The notes beneath the pieces are model-generated. The model was given only the letters and a program-made list of their open reading frames with translations. It did no database searches and was not told where the DNA came from. From CALODL01 sp942492115 (GTDB lineage Bacteria; Planctomycetota; Phycisphaerae; UBA1845; CAIVHJ01), in NCBI GenBank assembly GCA_942492115.1, contig CALODL010000035.1, forward strand, positions 62,001-126,000: a DNA stretch of 64,000 nt, read 5' to 3'. Positions within the stretch are counted from its first letter, which is position 1. Each line of letters begins with the position of its first letter. Position numbers and translations under genes: made by a program. This document shows, in pieces, positions 52,185 through 61,720 of this stretch.

Positions 52185-53099
52185 ATGCAACATGCCTGGC
52201 CGTGGGCCGTTCCGGCCCTCGGCCTGATGATCCTGCTTTCATGCCACCCGCGTGGGCATACGAATCAGCACCCGGCCCCGCACGCTGGGCTGGAGAACGT
52301 CATCGCGGTCGCACCTCGGATCATCAGTGGCTCTGCTCCCGAGAACGAACACGGTTTTGCCGAGCTGCACAGGCGGGGCATACGAACCATTCTTTCAGTC
52401 GATGGCGCCACGCCCGATGTCGTGACCGCCCGGCAGTACGGCATGCGCTATGTTCATCTGCCAGTCGGTTATCACGGTATTGATCGTCATCGCCAGCTGG
52501 AGCTGGCGCGCGTCGTTCGTGATCTGCCAGGTCCGCTGTACGTGCATTGTCATCACGGCCGGCATCGCGGGCCAACAGCTGCAGTCGTGGCTGCGGTCGC
52601 CCTCAATCACATCACCCCGGACGAAGGTATCACCGTGATGCGGCATGCCGGAACGGACCACGGCTATGCCGGGCTCTATGCTTGCGTTCGTGAGACGACG
52701 CCCGCGACAGCCGACGAGCTGGCCCGGCTACCCGGCGTTTTTCCTGAGATCTCACCGGTTCCGGATTTCGTCAAGGGCATGGCGCAAGCTCAGGAGGCGT
52801 ATGACCACCTGGTGGAGATTCGCGACGCCGGCTGGTGCGTTCCGGCACACCATCCCGATCTCGTGCCTCTGAACGAGGCAGGTCTCCTCGAGAATACACT
52901 GCGCATGCTGCTGGAAAATCGGGGTGCGCACGACCACGATCCGGCCTTCGCGGCACTGCTTGCAGAAGCAGGGGAACGAGCCCGAAGCCTCGAAGAAGCC
53001 TTGGCGCGACGAGACGACCGCATGCGTCTCACGGAGCGTCTCGAGTCCGTCGGCGTGTCATGCCGGAACTGCCATGTGACTCATCGCAATCGGCGATGA
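52185..53099 (+). CDS. Lipoprotein protein-tyrosine-phosphatase-like domain fused to a cytochrome c'-like haem domain
   Basis: A 304-residue protein with a lipobox (MILLSC, Cys20). Residues 35-175 follow the dual-specificity phosphatase pattern ('VAPRIISGSAPE', 'GIRTILSVDG') with the active-site loop H-C-x5-R (Cys122 to Arg128) in HCHHGRHRG. Residues 190-304 are helical and end with C-x2-C-H (Cys293, Cys296, His297) followed by basic residues, as in class II cytochromes c'. In-frame GTG codons upstream (52164, 52170, 52173) may be the true start. The combination in one exported chain is unusual. Confidence 0.8.
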   Translation: MQHAWPWAVPALGLMILLSCHPRGHTNQHPAPHAGLENVIAVAPRIISGSAPENEHGFAELHRRGIRTILSVDGATPDVVTARQYGMRYVHLPVGYHGIDRHRQLELARVVRDLPGPLYVHCHHGRHRGPTAAVVAAVALNHITPDEGITVMRHAGTDHGYAGLYACVRETTPATADELARLPGVFPEISPVPDFVKGMAQAQEAYDHLVEIRDAGWCVPAHHPDLVPLNEAGLLENTLRMLLENRGAHDHDPAFAALLAEAGERARSLEEALARRDDRMRLTERLESVGVSCRNCHVTHRNRR

Positions 53100-53160
53100 G
53101 CGTTCGCGCTGAACCGCACGGCAGGAGCATCAGCCGACGGACTGTAAGAGTCGGTGGTTA

Positions 53161-54909
53161 ATGACTCTTCCTCCGCGCTCCCGTATCATGTGCCCCATGC
53201 AATCGATTGACCGTCAAGTGCTGCTCCTCGGCGGTGGCGTTGCGGGTGCTTTGGCCATGCTGATGGTTTATTTCTGGTCGTGGCCAGTCCTGTCTTCCGG
53301 TGTGGTAGTCGAGGTCAAGAGTGTTGGCCCGGCTCACGACCCGGCGGCGGTGCCCGTGGTTCCGACGACTGGATTCGTGGATATCACGGTTCACACGGGC
53401 ATCGACTGCGTGCATGATGCTGGAATGATCCTGGCGGACATTCGCCAGGTCATGGCCCCGGGTTGTGGTGTTGCCGATATTGACGGCGACGGCCTGCCAG
53501 ATCTGTTCGTGCCGGGTCGCACGAAAACTGGCGGGCAGGCCCTGTACATCAATCGCGGAGACATGCACTTCGAGCTTCAGCGCGAAACAGGCATGATTCG
53601 TGCAGCTGCAATGCAGATGGGCAGTACCATGGCCGATGTCGATGGCGACGGCACGGTAGATATTTACATCACCGCGCTGGGGCGCAATTTGCTGTATCTC
53701 CAGCAACCCGATGGTCGTTTCCTTGAAACAGCCAGAGCCTCAGGAGTGGATGACGCGCGCTGGAGCACCGGAGCTGCCTTTGCAGATTATGACCATGACG
53801 GCGATCTCGATCTCTACGTGGCCAATTACATCCGCTACGACGAACAGGCCCTCTCGGATTCCGGGACGTTGCGTAACGATCGTGATGAGCCGATCGCCTT
53901 CAGTCCCTTTCTGCATTCGGCTGAACATGATGCATTGTACCGCAATGATGGCGGTGGTGTATTCACCGACGTGTCCGCCGGCGCCGGTATCGTAGACGTC
54001 GCGGGAAAGGGCCTGGGCGTCGTGTTCGCCGATCTCGATCGCGATGGACACGCTGATGTTTACGTGATCAACGACGTGTCGCGCAACCAGTTCTTCCACA
54101 ACGCGGGTGATGGCACGTTCATCGACACCAGTGATCTGAGCGGCCTGGCGGATCCGAGAGGGGGCATGGGCGTCGCCGTTGGCGATTACGATGCGGATGG
54201 GTGGCTCGATGTCTTCGCTACGCATTGGCAGGATGAGAGCAACGTGCTGTACCGCGGCTGGGGGTATCAGCCTGGCCGCAAGGAAACGGCATTGTTCGAG
54301 GATGTAACGTATGCAGCGCAGCTGGCCACCCCGAGCCTGGGGGCAACCGGCTGGGGTGCCAGTTGGGGCGATGTGGATCACGACGGTGATCTCGATCTCC
54401 TCGTGGTCAACGGCTACACCAGTCCACCCGCTTCAGATCCCGGGCAGTGCGTCGCTCAGCCACCCATGCTGTTCATCCAGGACAACGGACGGTTCGAAGA
54501 TCGCAGTACTCGGCTGGGTCTTGACGGTCTGGGACGCTGGGCTGGGCGCGGCGCCGCCTTCGGTGATCTCGATGGGGACGGCGATCTCGACATCATTGTG
54601 ACGACCAACAATGGGCCGGTTCGTATCCTCGAAAACCGGCTGGCACAGGGGAACTGGCTGCAGGTGCGTCCCCAGGCAGACGTCGTCCCCGGTACGGTGG
54701 TGCGCGTCGAGGCTGACGGCCTGCCCGACCAGGTGCGGGTCATGATCGCAGGCTCGAGCTACCTCTGCACCGAGCCCGCCGTGGCGCACTTCGGGATGGG
54801 AACCTGCCGGGTCGCCCGGCGGGTGTCCGTGCAGTTTGTCGATGGTCGCGAAGCCGTCCTGGGCGACGTACCCGTCAACCAGCATCTGGCCGTCAGGGCA
54901 CCACCATGA
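53161..54909 (+). CDS. Membrane-anchored CRTAC1/FG-GAP (VCBS) propeller protein
   Basis: A 582-residue protein anchored by an N-terminal helix (about residues 20-42). The rest is a propeller of repeated calcium-binding loops such as 'GVADIDGDGLPDLFV', 'MADVDGDGTVDIYI', 'FADYDHDGDLDLYV', 'FADLDRDGHADVYV' and 'FGDLDGDGDLDIIV'. The C-terminal 90 residues match an ASPIC/UnbV-like domain. The gene's TGA overlaps the ATG of the histidine kinase, so the propeller is probably part of its sensory system. ATG at 53188 and 53197 are alternatives. Confidence 0.88.
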   Translation: MTLPPRSRIMCPMQSIDRQVLLLGGGVAGALAMLMVYFWSWPVLSSGVVVEVKSVGPAHDPAAVPVVPTTGFVDITVHTGIDCVHDAGMILADIRQVMAPGCGVADIDGDGLPDLFVPGRTKTGGQALYINRGDMHFELQRETGMIRAAAMQMGSTMADVDGDGTVDIYITALGRNLLYLQQPDGRFLETARASGVDDARWSTGAAFADYDHDGDLDLYVANYIRYDEQALSDSGTLRNDRDEPIAFSPFLHSAEHDALYRNDGGGVFTDVSAGAGIVDVAGKGLGVVFADLDRDGHADVYVINDVSRNQFFHNAGDGTFIDTSDLSGLADPRGGMGVAVGDYDADGWLDVFATHWQDESNVLYRGWGYQPGRKETALFEDVTYAAQLATPSLGATGWGASWGDVDHDGDLDLLVVNGYTSPPASDPGQCVAQPPMLFIQDNGRFEDRSTRLGLDGLGRWAGRGAAFGDLDGDGDLDIIVTTNNGPVRILENRLAQGNWLQVRPQADVVPGTVVRVEADGLPDQVRVMIAGSSYLCTEPAVAHFGMGTCRVARRVSVQFVDGREAVLGDVPVNQHLAVRAPP

Positions 54910-56732
54910 GGGGGCATACAGCGGACGGCCACATAGCATGGTGGCGTCGGACGTGGGTCCGCCTGGCCATGAGCTTTGTCTTCGTCACGACACTGCCGCT
55001 CGTAGGCATCGCTATCTACACGACCAGACGACACGTACAAGTCGTGCGCGAGGTGGCTGCTTCGGCCGCAGCAGAGCGGGCAGCCAGTCTGGCGCGGTCG
55101 TTGACCCACACTCTCGCAACCGCCCGACACGATGTCCTGACGGTCGCGGAATGGCCCGTGTTGCAGAGCTACCTCACGACGCCTGCTTCAGCGACAGACG
55201 AGTTCGAGTTCTGGCGACAGAAGCTCATCATGCAGTTGCGGACGTTCGCGGATCTGAGGCCGGACTACGTCAACATCAACTATGGTGACGAGTTGCGCGG
55301 TGCTCAAATCAGAGTCGAGCGTCGCGGGACGACGATCGGCGTATCGATGGGGGGCATCGAGGCCGCGGCAGTGCCGTGGATGGGCCAGGCGGTTCAGTTG
55401 CTTCCCAGGCAGGTCGTCGTGCATACCGCCGTCAAGGATGACGCACTGTGTGTCTCGGTGGTTGCGCGGGTCCGTGCGCCGTTTCCCGGCCCCCGGCAGC
55501 TCGTGTGGATCGACATGATGTGGGACAGCGCATCAGCATCGCGCCTGTCACCGAGTGGCCATGTTGCTTTGTATGATTCCGATGGGGCGTGTCTGTATCC
55601 GTCCGAGTGTCCCCATCTCGGCGAGATCTCCGGAACCACGGCGGCGTTCATTCGTGAGTCCGGAGGCCGCCGCGAGCTGGTCAGTTGGGCTGACGTCGGT
55701 TCGGTGTTTTCGGAACGCTGGCGGCTGGCACTGTTCGAACCGGATGACGTCCTCGAAGCAGGTGCCCGGGATTTTCGCCAGGCGTTCCTGGGGGTTTTGA
55801 TTCTGGCCATGGCTGGGGCACTCTTGCTTGGCGTATGGCTGGCGCGTCAGGTGACGTTGCCACTTCGTGGCTTGTGCGAGGCCGCCCGACGTATCGGAAC
55901 CGGCGACTTCGATGTCGCGCTCGACGTGCCGCCCGACGACGAACTCGGCGTTCTGGCGACGCAGATAGCGCAGATGGCACACGCTTTGCAGCACGCACAT
56001 GAAGACTTCGAGCGGCAGATCCAGGACAAGACTGAGCAGTTGATCAGGGCGGAACGCCTGGCAGCCATTGGGCGCACGGCAGCGGCAGTCGCCCACGAGA
56101 TCAACAACCCATCGGGTGTCATTGCCATGTATGCTCAGATGCTCACTGAGAAACTGCCGCCGAATGATCCCATGGCCGACAAGCTTCGTGTTATCGACGA
56201 CAAGGCTCGCGAGATCGCACTGATCGTCGAAGAGCTGCGCGACTACGCGCGTGGGCCGGCCCCGATGCGCGAATGGGTCGATGCCCTGGCGCTGTTGGAA
56301 GCAGGCGTACACGCCGCCGATGGTCCCCGACGGGAAAGGCCGCACATCGATGTTACCCTGGATGTGCATCCCGAACGGTCTCGCTTGCGCGTCGATCCAC
56401 AACAGATGACGCGTGTCCTGCGCAACCTGCTGGTCAACGCGTATCACGCCATGCCCGAGGGAGGGCGGGTGGACATCCGCTGCGCGCCGGCGGATGATCA
56501 CGGTGTTATGATCACGGTCGACGATACGGGCAGCGGGATGACCCCCGAGCAGCTGCGGCAGCTGTTCGACCCGTTCTTCAGTACGAAACGGTTCGGCACG
56601 GGTACGGGCCTGGGGCTGGCCATCAGCAAGGAAATCGTCGAGCGCCACGGTGGCAGCATCCGCGCCGAGTCGCAGGAGGGCGCCGGTACCACAATCACGA
56701 TCAGTTTTTCGAACGAGGACGACAGTGCCTGA
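54906..56732 (+). CDS. Sensor histidine kinase with extracytoplasmic domain and HAMP
   Basis: A 608-residue kinase. Two membrane helices (about 18-40 and 297-315) enclose a periplasmic domain of about 255 residues. HAMP follows (about 318-370), then a helical linker, HisKA with 'AAAVAHEINNPSGVIAMYAQ' (phospho-His in AHEIN), and HATPase with 'NLLVNAYHAMPEGG', 'VDDTGSGM' and 'GTGLGLAISK'. Its ATG overlaps the stop of the propeller gene, and its end overlaps the start of the response regulator by eight bases. Together they form a translationally coupled three-gene unit. Confidence 0.94.
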   Translation: MRGHTADGHIAWWRRTWVRLAMSFVFVTTLPLVGIAIYTTRRHVQVVREVAASAAAERAASLARSLTHTLATARHDVLTVAEWPVLQSYLTTPASATDEFEFWRQKLIMQLRTFADLRPDYVNINYGDELRGAQIRVERRGTTIGVSMGGIEAAAVPWMGQAVQLLPRQVVVHTAVKDDALCVSVVARVRAPFPGPRQLVWIDMMWDSASASRLSPSGHVALYDSDGACLYPSECPHLGEISGTTAAFIRESGGRRELVSWADVGSVFSERWRLALFEPDDVLEAGARDFRQAFLGVLILAMAGALLLGVWLARQVTLPLRGLCEAARRIGTGDFDVALDVPPDDELGVLATQIAQMAHALQHAHEDFERQIQDKTEQLIRAERLAAIGRTAAAVAHEINNPSGVIAMYAQMLTEKLPPNDPMADKLRVIDDKAREIALIVEELRDYARGPAPMREWVDALALLEAGVHAADGPRRERPHIDVTLDVHPERSRLRVDPQQMTRVLRNLLVNAYHAMPEGGRVDIRCAPADDHGVMITVDDTGSGMTPEQLRQLFDPFFSTKRFGTGTGLGLAISKEIVERHGGSIRAESQEGAGTTITISFSNEDDSA

Positions 56733-58080
56733 AGACGCCCACATTTTAATCGTGGATGACGAGGACAGCATGCGCCACGGACTGGCCGAATGTCTGGCCG
56801 ATGCGGGATACCGCACCTCATGTTGTGCCGATGTGGCCGCAGCCCGCGAACTCATCACGCGTGAGGCCGTCGATCTGGTCATAACCGACCTGGTCATGGA
56901 CGGTGCCGATGGCATGGTGTTGCTGAACTGGGTCATGGAGAATCATAGCCATCTGCCCGTCATCATGATCACTGGTTATTCCGCCGTGGACACGGCTGTC
57001 GAGGCCATGCGCAGCGGAGCTGTCGACTATATTCCGAAGCCCTTCCGTGTCGATGAAGTGCGGATCAACGTGCGCAGGGCATTGGAGAACGCTGCGCTGC
57101 AACGTGAGAATAGACGACTGAAACGGCAGCTGAGCCTCATGCAGCCCAATGCACCGATCATCGGCGAATCACCACTGATGTGCGCGGCGCTCGAACTTGT
57201 CGAGCGAATTGCCCCCAGCGATCTTTCCGTGCTCATCACGGGGGAAACCGGTACGGGCAAAGAGCTCTTCGCCCGGGCCATTCACCGCCACAGCCACCGG
57301 GCCGATCGCCCGCTTCTGTCGGTCAACTGTGCGGCGCTGCCGGAGAGCCTGCTGGAGAGCGAACTCTTCGGTCACTGCAAAGGGGCCTTCACCGGCGCTG
57401 CCAGTGCACGTGAGGGCTTGTTCCAGGCCGCAGACGGAGGAACGCTGTTCCTCGACGAGATCGGGGACATTAGCCCGGGGGCCCAGGCACGGCTGCTGCG
57501 CGTTCTTCAGGATGGGGAAATCCGTCGTGTGGGCGAGAACCGCGCGAGTACGGTCGATGTGCGTATCATCGCAGCAACGAACCAGGCGATGGTCGAACGC
57601 ATGCGCCGGCGGGAATTCCGCGAAGATCTCTATCATCGTCTGAACGTCGCGAACGTGATTCTGCCTGCGTTGCGCGAACGGCGTAACGATATTCCCCTGC
57701 TCGCCGAGCATTTCCTGCATACCGCGCGCCGACAGATGGGGCTTGCCGACCTGGCCATCGAGAAGAACACCATCGAAATACTCAAGTCCTACTTCTGGCC
57801 CGGTAACGTCCGTGAGCTGGCCAACGTCATGAGGCGGGCGGCTGTCGTGTGCCGGGACGCGACCGTCAAGAGAATTGACCTGCCGGATGAGCTGGTGCAA
57901 CCCGATGGAGTGAGTCCAGGCGGCAGAAGCCTCGCCGATGTCGAGCGAACCCACGTTGCTACAGTCCTCGAAGAATCCGGAGGTAATATTTCTCTGGCCG
58001 CTCGGGTGTTGGGGATTTCACGGCCCACCTTGCGCAGCAAGATCGATCGCTACGGCATCAAGACGAGGCGCGACGAATGA
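56725..58080 (+). CDS. Sigma-54-dependent NtrC-family response regulator
   Basis: A 451-residue activator. The receiver (1-120) has the acidic pocket Asp11/Asp12 and acceptor Asp55 (ITDLVMDG). The AAA+ domain has Walker A 'GETGTGKE', the sigma-54 contact loop GAFTGA and 'LDEIGD'. The C-terminal Fis-type helix-turn-helix reads 'NISLAARVLGISRPTLRSKI'. It would activate RpoN promoters once phosphorylated by the kinase just upstream. The start is GTG at 56725: GAGG lies six bases before it; the GTG at 56650 would add unrelated sequence. No -24/-12 site is evident nearby. Confidence 0.94.
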   Translation: MPEDAHILIVDDEDSMRHGLAECLADAGYRTSCCADVAAARELITREAVDLVITDLVMDGADGMVLLNWVMENHSHLPVIMITGYSAVDTAVEAMRSGAVDYIPKPFRVDEVRINVRRALENAALQRENRRLKRQLSLMQPNAPIIGESPLMCAALELVERIAPSDLSVLITGETGTGKELFARAIHRHSHRADRPLLSVNCAALPESLLESELFGHCKGAFTGAASAREGLFQAADGGTLFLDEIGDISPGAQARLLRVLQDGEIRRVGENRASTVDVRIIAATNQAMVERMRRREFREDLYHRLNVANVILPALRERRNDIPLLAEHFLHTARRQMGLADLAIEKNTIEILKSYFWPGNVRELANVMRRAAVVCRDATVKRIDLPDELVQPDGVSPGGRSLADVERTHVATVLEESGGNISLAARVLGISRPTLRSKIDRYGIKTRRDE

Positions 58081-58089
58081 GACGGGTGC

Positions 58090-59133
58090 TTACTCCCAGG
58101 CCACCTCGGTAGCGACGTCAGCAGCTCCCAGGTAGACAATGAACCCACTGTTGAGCAAGGCGGTCAGGTTGCCGCCGACGGCCCAGACACCCCCGTAGGA
58201 GTCGATCCACGCAGAGTGAAAATCATACGGTATGTCGAGTTCCAGCGACTGAAGGACCCAGCCGTCGGTTCGCAGAAAGGCGACACTCGCGGCCCGTCCG
58301 ACTGCGACACCGGCGCCGGTTGCCGAAAGGTAGACACCGTTCATCTGCAGTGTCTCCGCGGCGGCATGGTTGACAAAGGTGCCTTCCGACAGCTGTGCAA
58401 GCACGGCGTTGCCGATTCCACCCGACGCGACGACCATCGCATCGTTACCATGAACGGTGAACAGAGGCTGGTCGGTATCCACGCCGACTGCCGTCCACGT
58501 GCTGCCATCATAATGCAGCGCCGTCCCCATACTGCCCACCGCGTAAACCTCGGTGGGACTACGGCCCCACACCTTGTAGAGGATCGGAGAGTTGCCATCC
58601 GAAGCGATATCCTGGCGACTCCAGTCGTCTCCGTCGAACTGCCAGATGACACCGCTCGTGGCCGGTTGATCCTCGTGTCCGCCGACTGCCCAGATGTCGT
58701 TGGGGCCAGAACCCCACACGCCGAACACGGTCGGTTGACCCGGGAGGTCGTAGTACTCGAAAGTGCTGTTCGTCGGTGTGTATTTCAGGACCATGCCATC
58801 CGATCCTGACATGTAGAAGGAATCACCGATCAAGTCCACGCTGATCCACCACAGTGTCCCCGAGGCCTGCGAGGCCAATCGTCGCCATACCGTGCCGTCG
58901 TAGTGCAGGATATATGGTCCCAGCCCGTCGCCCGGATCAGCGCCGACTGCATAGACGTGACCGGAAGGAGTACCTGACACGGACAGCAGTGCCGCGTTGA
59001 GGTTCTCGAAGATCACGCCCGCCGTCTTCCGATCTTCCGGCGCGGCTTGCGGTGTTCCGCTGCAGCCCGCAGCCGAGGCGGTCAGGACCACGATCAGCGC
59101 CAGCAGAAATCGCCGGGGGGAGCCACGTGTCAT
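58090..59133 (-). CDS. Lipoprotein with kelch/RCC1-like beta-propeller
   Basis: A 347-residue lipoprotein: lipobox SAAGC (about residue 24) and a propeller built from 'GHVYAVGADPGDG..P.ILHYDGTVWRRL', 'DIWAVGGHE', 'GVIWQFDGDDWSR' and 'TEVYAVGSMGTALHYDGSTWTAV'-type blades. These W/Y-rich 'HYDG..W' repeats are common in planctomycete and myxobacterial surface proteins. AAGGAG lies six bases before 59133. It is convergent with the NtrC gene, nine bases apart. The function is unknown. Confidence 0.8.
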   Translation of the reverse strand: MTRGSPRRFLLALIVVLTASAAGCSGTPQAAPEDRKTAGVIFENLNAALLSVSGTPSGHVYAVGADPGDGLGPYILHYDGTVWRRLASQASGTLWWISVDLIGDSFYMSGSDGMVLKYTPTNSTFEYYDLPGQPTVFGVWGSGPNDIWAVGGHEDQPATSGVIWQFDGDDWSRQDIASDGNSPILYKVWGRSPTEVYAVGSMGTALHYDGSTWTAVGVDTDQPLFTVHGNDAMVVASGGIGNAVLAQLSEGTFVNHAAAETLQMNGVYLSATGAGVAVGRAASVAFLRTDGWVLQSLELDIPYDFHSAWIDSYGGVWAVGGNLTALLNSGFIVYLGAADVATEVAWE

Positions 59134-59152
59134 TCCGAACTCCTTGGATTCT

Positions 59153-59434
59153 TCAACGTTGGATGGGCGGGGCGAAGGGATCGCTTCCCACTGCACCCGA
59201 CAGATCGGGAAAACTGCCGGAGTCGATGTCGATTTCGAGAGTCGTCGAGAGCATCGAGATGAACAACCCGGCAGTCGTGGAGCTGATGGCCTGTCCCAGG
59301 CCCGCACTGATCGAGTCCTCCAGGAGTCGCCCGCAGCTCGCCTGGAGCGGCAGGATTCCACCGGCGAGTACCAGGCACGTGATTCTGATCCGCCGGGCGA
59401 GGTGGCGCAGTCGGGGTGAGTCCAGTAATGTCAT
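59153..59434 (-). CDS. Small exported protein of unknown function
   Basis: A 93-residue protein with a signal peptide: 'RRIRITCLVLAGGILPLQAS' then Cys, a lipobox-like but imperfect site (QASC). The remainder, 'LLEDSISAGLGQAISSTTAGLF', is helical and ends in an Asp/Pro-rich tail. AGGAGG lies ten bases before the ATG at 59434, which supports translation. It sits 19 bases upstream of the propeller lipoprotein gene, so they are probably co-transcribed. I know no family. Confidence 0.6.
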   Translation of the reverse strand: MTLLDSPRLRHLARRIRITCLVLAGGILPLQASCGRLLEDSISAGLGQAISSTTAGLFISMLSTTLEIDIDSGSFPDLSGAVGSDPFAPPIQR

Positions 59435-59635
59435 GGCTGAAGAACCTCCTTTGGAGTTCCGACTAAGCACATCCAGTGCCGTACGAACAGGCCGCGGAAC
59501 TCGATCCGGGCGTCATGGCCATAATGTTCTTCGCCCGTGAGGGTTATGATCTGAAGTTAGCGTGACGGCGGAAGCGGTGGACCAATGCGGATTGGCTCGG
59601 GTGTGGATAATTTCTTTCCAGACCTGGGTCCGGTT

Positions 59636-61198
59636 TCAGAAACGAAACTGGTACTGAATGAACACCGTCCACGGGTCGTCCTCGAAGCCCACTGTGTCGT
59701 TGAAATAGTCCCCGGCCCAGAAATGCGAGTACACCGCAGCGATACTGGAATGTGCGGTGATCTGATACTCCAGCATCAGTTCCAGCGCATGCCCCAGGCG
59801 TCCGTCGGTAGCGCTGGTCTCACCACGGAACACCGGGCTGCCCCCGGCGTTGTAATAGTAGTCCGCTGCCTGATCGAGCCAGTACAGGTGGTAGAACACC
59901 GACGTCTTGATACGGTGGGTCGGCCAGGCTTCCGCCATGAGGTACCAACGCCGGATATTCTGCCGCCCGACCAGGTCCTGCATTGAAATGCATACATGAT
60001 CGTAGGTGAACAGCTGATCCCAGGTTCCGACGTGGTTGTCAAGCGGGTCGTCGTCACCGGAAGCCCAGCCTATTCCCGTGCCGATGCGCGGGTGCCACGG
60101 GTGATCGAATTTGTAGCCGACGTCAGCTTCCGCAAACCAGGCCTGCATCGTGTCACCGGCCCATTGACCCCACTGGGCGGCCAGTTCGACGTCATAGTCC
60201 CATCCGGCCTGCTGTCCCCACAGGCGCAGTCCCGCGGTGGACACCGAGCGCCCACCAATGTGACCGTTGGGATTCTCGATCCGGTCGGAACGGTCACTGT
60301 GGAACAGATAGAAGTCCATGGCATGGTCCTGAATCGGCCTGACCGTGCCGTACATGCCGAAGAAGTTGTAGTCATCATCCCAGTCGTCGCTGGCCGTGCG
60401 TTCAACAGGCACCGGATTGGCCGCGAACAGGTCCAGCGACAATGTGTCTGATTCGTAGAACAGCTTCACTGCATCGAAACGCCGTCGGGTAGAGACCCAC
60501 TCGAAGGCTCCGATCATGCGGTCGTGGCCGTAGTTCAATTCCTGCCGCCCGACACGCAGCGTCACCGGTACCTCTTCCCCCAGCAGGCGCACATCTAGGA
60601 ACGCCTGATGCAGATCGAAGTGGTTTTCCTGGGTGGGCTCAAAAGGCCCGTCCTGGGCTTCCACATGGGCATGGATGCCTTGCACGAAGACGCGCACGAG
60701 TCGGCCGTAGTGGATATTGGCGTGGAGCATCCAGCGGTAATTCTGTTGTGTATTCGTTGTCCGTGGCGCCGTCCCGAAGAACTGGTTCGTGCGATTCTGG
60801 ATCCGCAGGCGGAACTCGCCACCGAGATCGAGGCGCAGTTCGCCGCCGAGGTCGATGTTCTTGAGTTGCATCCACGGATCGTTGCCGCGTGCCTCCGGGT
60901 GGTCATCGAGATACGCATAGTCTTCATCGTAGCGCAGGTTGAGGAACTTCCGTTCCGGCTCGTCCGGCGCCTCCTCGGGTGGGCCGGCTGCTTCGGTAGG
61001 TCGTGGATCGTCGGTCGGTTCGTGTTGGGTGAGTTCGCCGTCCGGCTCCGGGGGCTTGTCCGGGATGTCTGCAGTAGAAGCTGCCGACGACTCTTGCGCC
61101 GGTCCAGGTCGTGGTGGCGCTGCGTAACCCGGAGCTGCGACGACCGCTGCCAGCAGGGCGCCAAGCCACGATGCTCCGATGCCGATCCATCCGGTCAC
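59636..61198 (-). CDS. AlgE-like (alginate export domain) outer-membrane porin
   Basis: A 520-residue outer-membrane protein: signal peptide (about 1-26), a Pro/Glu-rich linker to about residue 80, then a beta-barrel. The alginate-export signature is present in 'GGEFRLRIQNRTNQFFG', 'LRVGRQELNYGHDRMIG', 'WVSTRRRFDAVKLFYE' and the final aromatic strand 'FIQYQFRF'. The 50-residue acidic linker is longer than usual. Nothing nearby encodes alginate synthesis, so it is better regarded as a general anion-selective porin. Confidence 0.85.
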   Translation of the reverse strand: MTGWIGIGASWLGALLAAVVAAPGYAAPPRPGPAQESSAASTADIPDKPPEPDGELTQHEPTDDPRPTEAAGPPEEAPDEPERKFLNLRYDEDYAYLDDHPEARGNDPWMQLKNIDLGGELRLDLGGEFRLRIQNRTNQFFGTAPRTTNTQQNYRWMLHANIHYGRLVRVFVQGIHAHVEAQDGPFEPTQENHFDLHQAFLDVRLLGEEVPVTLRVGRQELNYGHDRMIGAFEWVSTRRRFDAVKLFYESDTLSLDLFAANPVPVERTASDDWDDDYNFFGMYGTVRPIQDHAMDFYLFHSDRSDRIENPNGHIGGRSVSTAGLRLWGQQAGWDYDVELAAQWGQWAGDTMQAWFAEADVGYKFDHPWHPRIGTGIGWASGDDDPLDNHVGTWDQLFTYDHVCISMQDLVGRQNIRRWYLMAEAWPTHRIKTSVFYHLYWLDQAADYYYNAGGSPVFRGETSATDGRLGHALELMLEYQITAHSSIAAVYSHFWAGDYFNDTVGFEDDPWTVFIQYQFRF

Positions 61199-61720
61199 TC
61201 ACGATCTCCCATGGCCTGTTCACGAGGCGTCCAACGTTCGGAATGTGATGGCGGACCGGCCAGGATCAGGTCCGTCATCAGCGCGAGGCTCGGCGCATAA
61301 GCAAGCCGTGTGCCAGTCTTTTCCCGATATCGGCGACCACGCGTGCCTCGATGAGGCCGGGGCCTGCTTTCGGGACTGCCAAGAACCTTGCCGACTGGAA
61401 TGAATCTAGCCAGGCGTTGGAGTCGGTGGTCCGCAGGCGGACTGCGGTCACGGGACGTCCCTCAACGTAAAGATGTGTGCCCCTTGCGAGAGCAGGCGGA
61501 CTGGTGCAACAACGGCAGTGGGGGCCGGATTAGGATCGCATGGTATACCGATTGCTCCGAGATCCTGACAGGACTGGAAGGGCTGCGCTGCCGGGCGAGA
61601 ATGTCGTGGCGGACACGCATGCCATGGCCTCAGCCGGGCGGAGCAGCTTCTGGTCTTGTTGGCGCCTCCAGTCAAGGCGATGATGGGCAGCTGGTTTCGA
61701 ATTACGCCCGAGAGGACCTC
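61199..61720. other. Non-coding interval
   Basis: About 520 bases between the divergent porin and di-haem protein genes. Frames here are short and biased. I saw no RNA gene, no matching repeat and no confident promoter. It should hold promoters for both genes. Confidence 0.4.
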
